DNA of 13,260 nt, taken from contig CAZJQT010000012.1 of NCBI GenBank assembly GCA_964548655.1, forward strand, positions 1 to 13,260, given 5' to 3'. Shown here piece after piece: positions 12,976 through 13,260 of this stretch. The stretch's first letter is position 1; each line of letters begins with the position of its first letter. The notes beneath the pieces were generated by a model. It worked only from the letters and a program-made list of their open reading frames with translations, was not told the DNA's origin and made no database searches. This DNA is from CAZJQT01 sp964548655 (GTDB lineage Bacteria; Patescibacteriota; Saccharimonadia; Saccharimonadales; CAZJQT01). A program made the translations under genes and the position numbers.

Positions 12976-13260
12976 GTGAATCCTGAAACAAACGGTAATG
13001 GTGCAATTTACGGCTCGCATGAGGGCTACACTTTTGTTAGTAGGGCGGTGTTGAAAAAGATTGAATCGGGCATCAATACCTTCTGTGATACTTGTGATAT
13101 AGAGATAAAATTTAGAGCCAAAACTAAAGAACACTATGTGATCGCAAATGTATATGAGGATGGAGTCTGGCAGGGAGTCAAATCTTATCATGACAATTGC
13201 TACGTGGAAGCTGAGCAACCTTATGGCACGCCTTTTACTGGTCTGCCACTCGTAACCTTG
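12976..13260 (+). CDS. Protein with CxxC...HxxC zinc-finger-like motif (3' partial)
   Basis: From the GTG at 12976 the frame is open for 95 codons to the window edge, so the C-terminus is missing. It encodes VNPETNGNGAIYGSHEGYTF, then a segment with Cys-Asp-Thr-Cys (residues 38-41) and, about 33 residues later, His-Asp-Asn-Cys-Tyr (74-78). The order CxxC...strand...HxxC is that of a treble-clef or zinc-ribbon-like site; between the pairs lie alternating beta-like residues (HYVIANVYEDGVW). The frame is closed upstream by a TAA at 12955, and GTG 12976 is the first good start. A minus-strand frame over the same bases (12967-13218) looks like a shadow: it has no conserved pattern. The role is unknown; DNA or RNA binding is only a guess from the finger. 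Confidence 0.55.
   Translation, partial: MNPETNGNGAIYGSHEGYTFVSRAVLKKIESGINTFCDTCDIEIKFRAKTKEHYVIANVYEDGVWQGVKSYHDNCYVEAEQPYGTPFTGLPLVTL

Noticed and set aside
12967..13218. Minus-strand frame of 83 codons at the right end
   Set aside because: The plus frame over the same bases is open, has a start with a -10-like box, and holds a CxxC...HxxC pattern; the minus frame has none.

Overview
The window looks like a chromosomal segment from a Candidate Phyla Radiation bacterium, most likely Candidatus Saccharibacteria (TM7). This is an inference from gene content: a very compact layout, a one-subunit glycyl-tRNA synthetase, small house-keeping proteins, many short lineage-type hypotheticals, and TRM11-like and membrane-methyltransferase families that recall CPR genomes. 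TGA is used as an ordinary stop (glyS, xseB, the 7536 and 8213 genes), so the UGA-as-glycine code of Gracilibacteria/SR1 does not apply.

Layout. 1-1504: the 3' part of a coiled-coil protein with an unnamed Cys-containing C-terminal domain, then an FHA-domain protein with a textbook promoter. 1506-2931 (minus): rpmA (ribosomal protein L27) one base behind a TRM11-like RNA/DNA methylase. Only 32 bp separate this methylase from the divergent membrane protein of the LPG-synthase/UPF0104 family (2964-4019). 4074-6314: an unrecognised small protein, then xseA-xseB (exonuclease VII) and, overlapping xseB by ATGA, a membrane-anchored methyltransferase resembling the FAM173 lysine methyltransferases. 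6315-6731 (minus): a NUDIX hydrolase, divergent from a Pro/Gln-rich single-pass surface protein (6788-7492). 7536-9273: a tightly overlapped operon of a degenerate histidine kinase, a degenerate receiver and recO. 9286-11204: an NADPH-dependent FMN reductase-like flavoprotein and glyS. 11191-12470: a membrane hypothetical, a VOC protein and an IPP-isomerase-like NUDIX protein. The window ends with an acidic hypothetical and a partial CxxC...HxxC protein that runs off the edge.

Themes. DNA repair (exonuclease VII, RecO) and translation (L27, glycyl-tRNA synthetase, a putative RNA methylase) dominate, with two NUDIX hydrolases as house-cleaning or lipid enzymes. Two patterns stand out. First, the kinase-like/receiver pair has Glu at both phosphotransfer positions (Glu for the H-box His, Glu for the receiver Asp), so it cannot be a conventional two-component system. 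Second, many genes have a -10 box ending only 6-11 nt before the start codon and no Shine-Dalgarno sequence, pointing to widespread leaderless transcription. I saw no tRNA, rRNA, CRISPR array, insertion sequence or attachment site, and no gene-free stretch over 300 bases.
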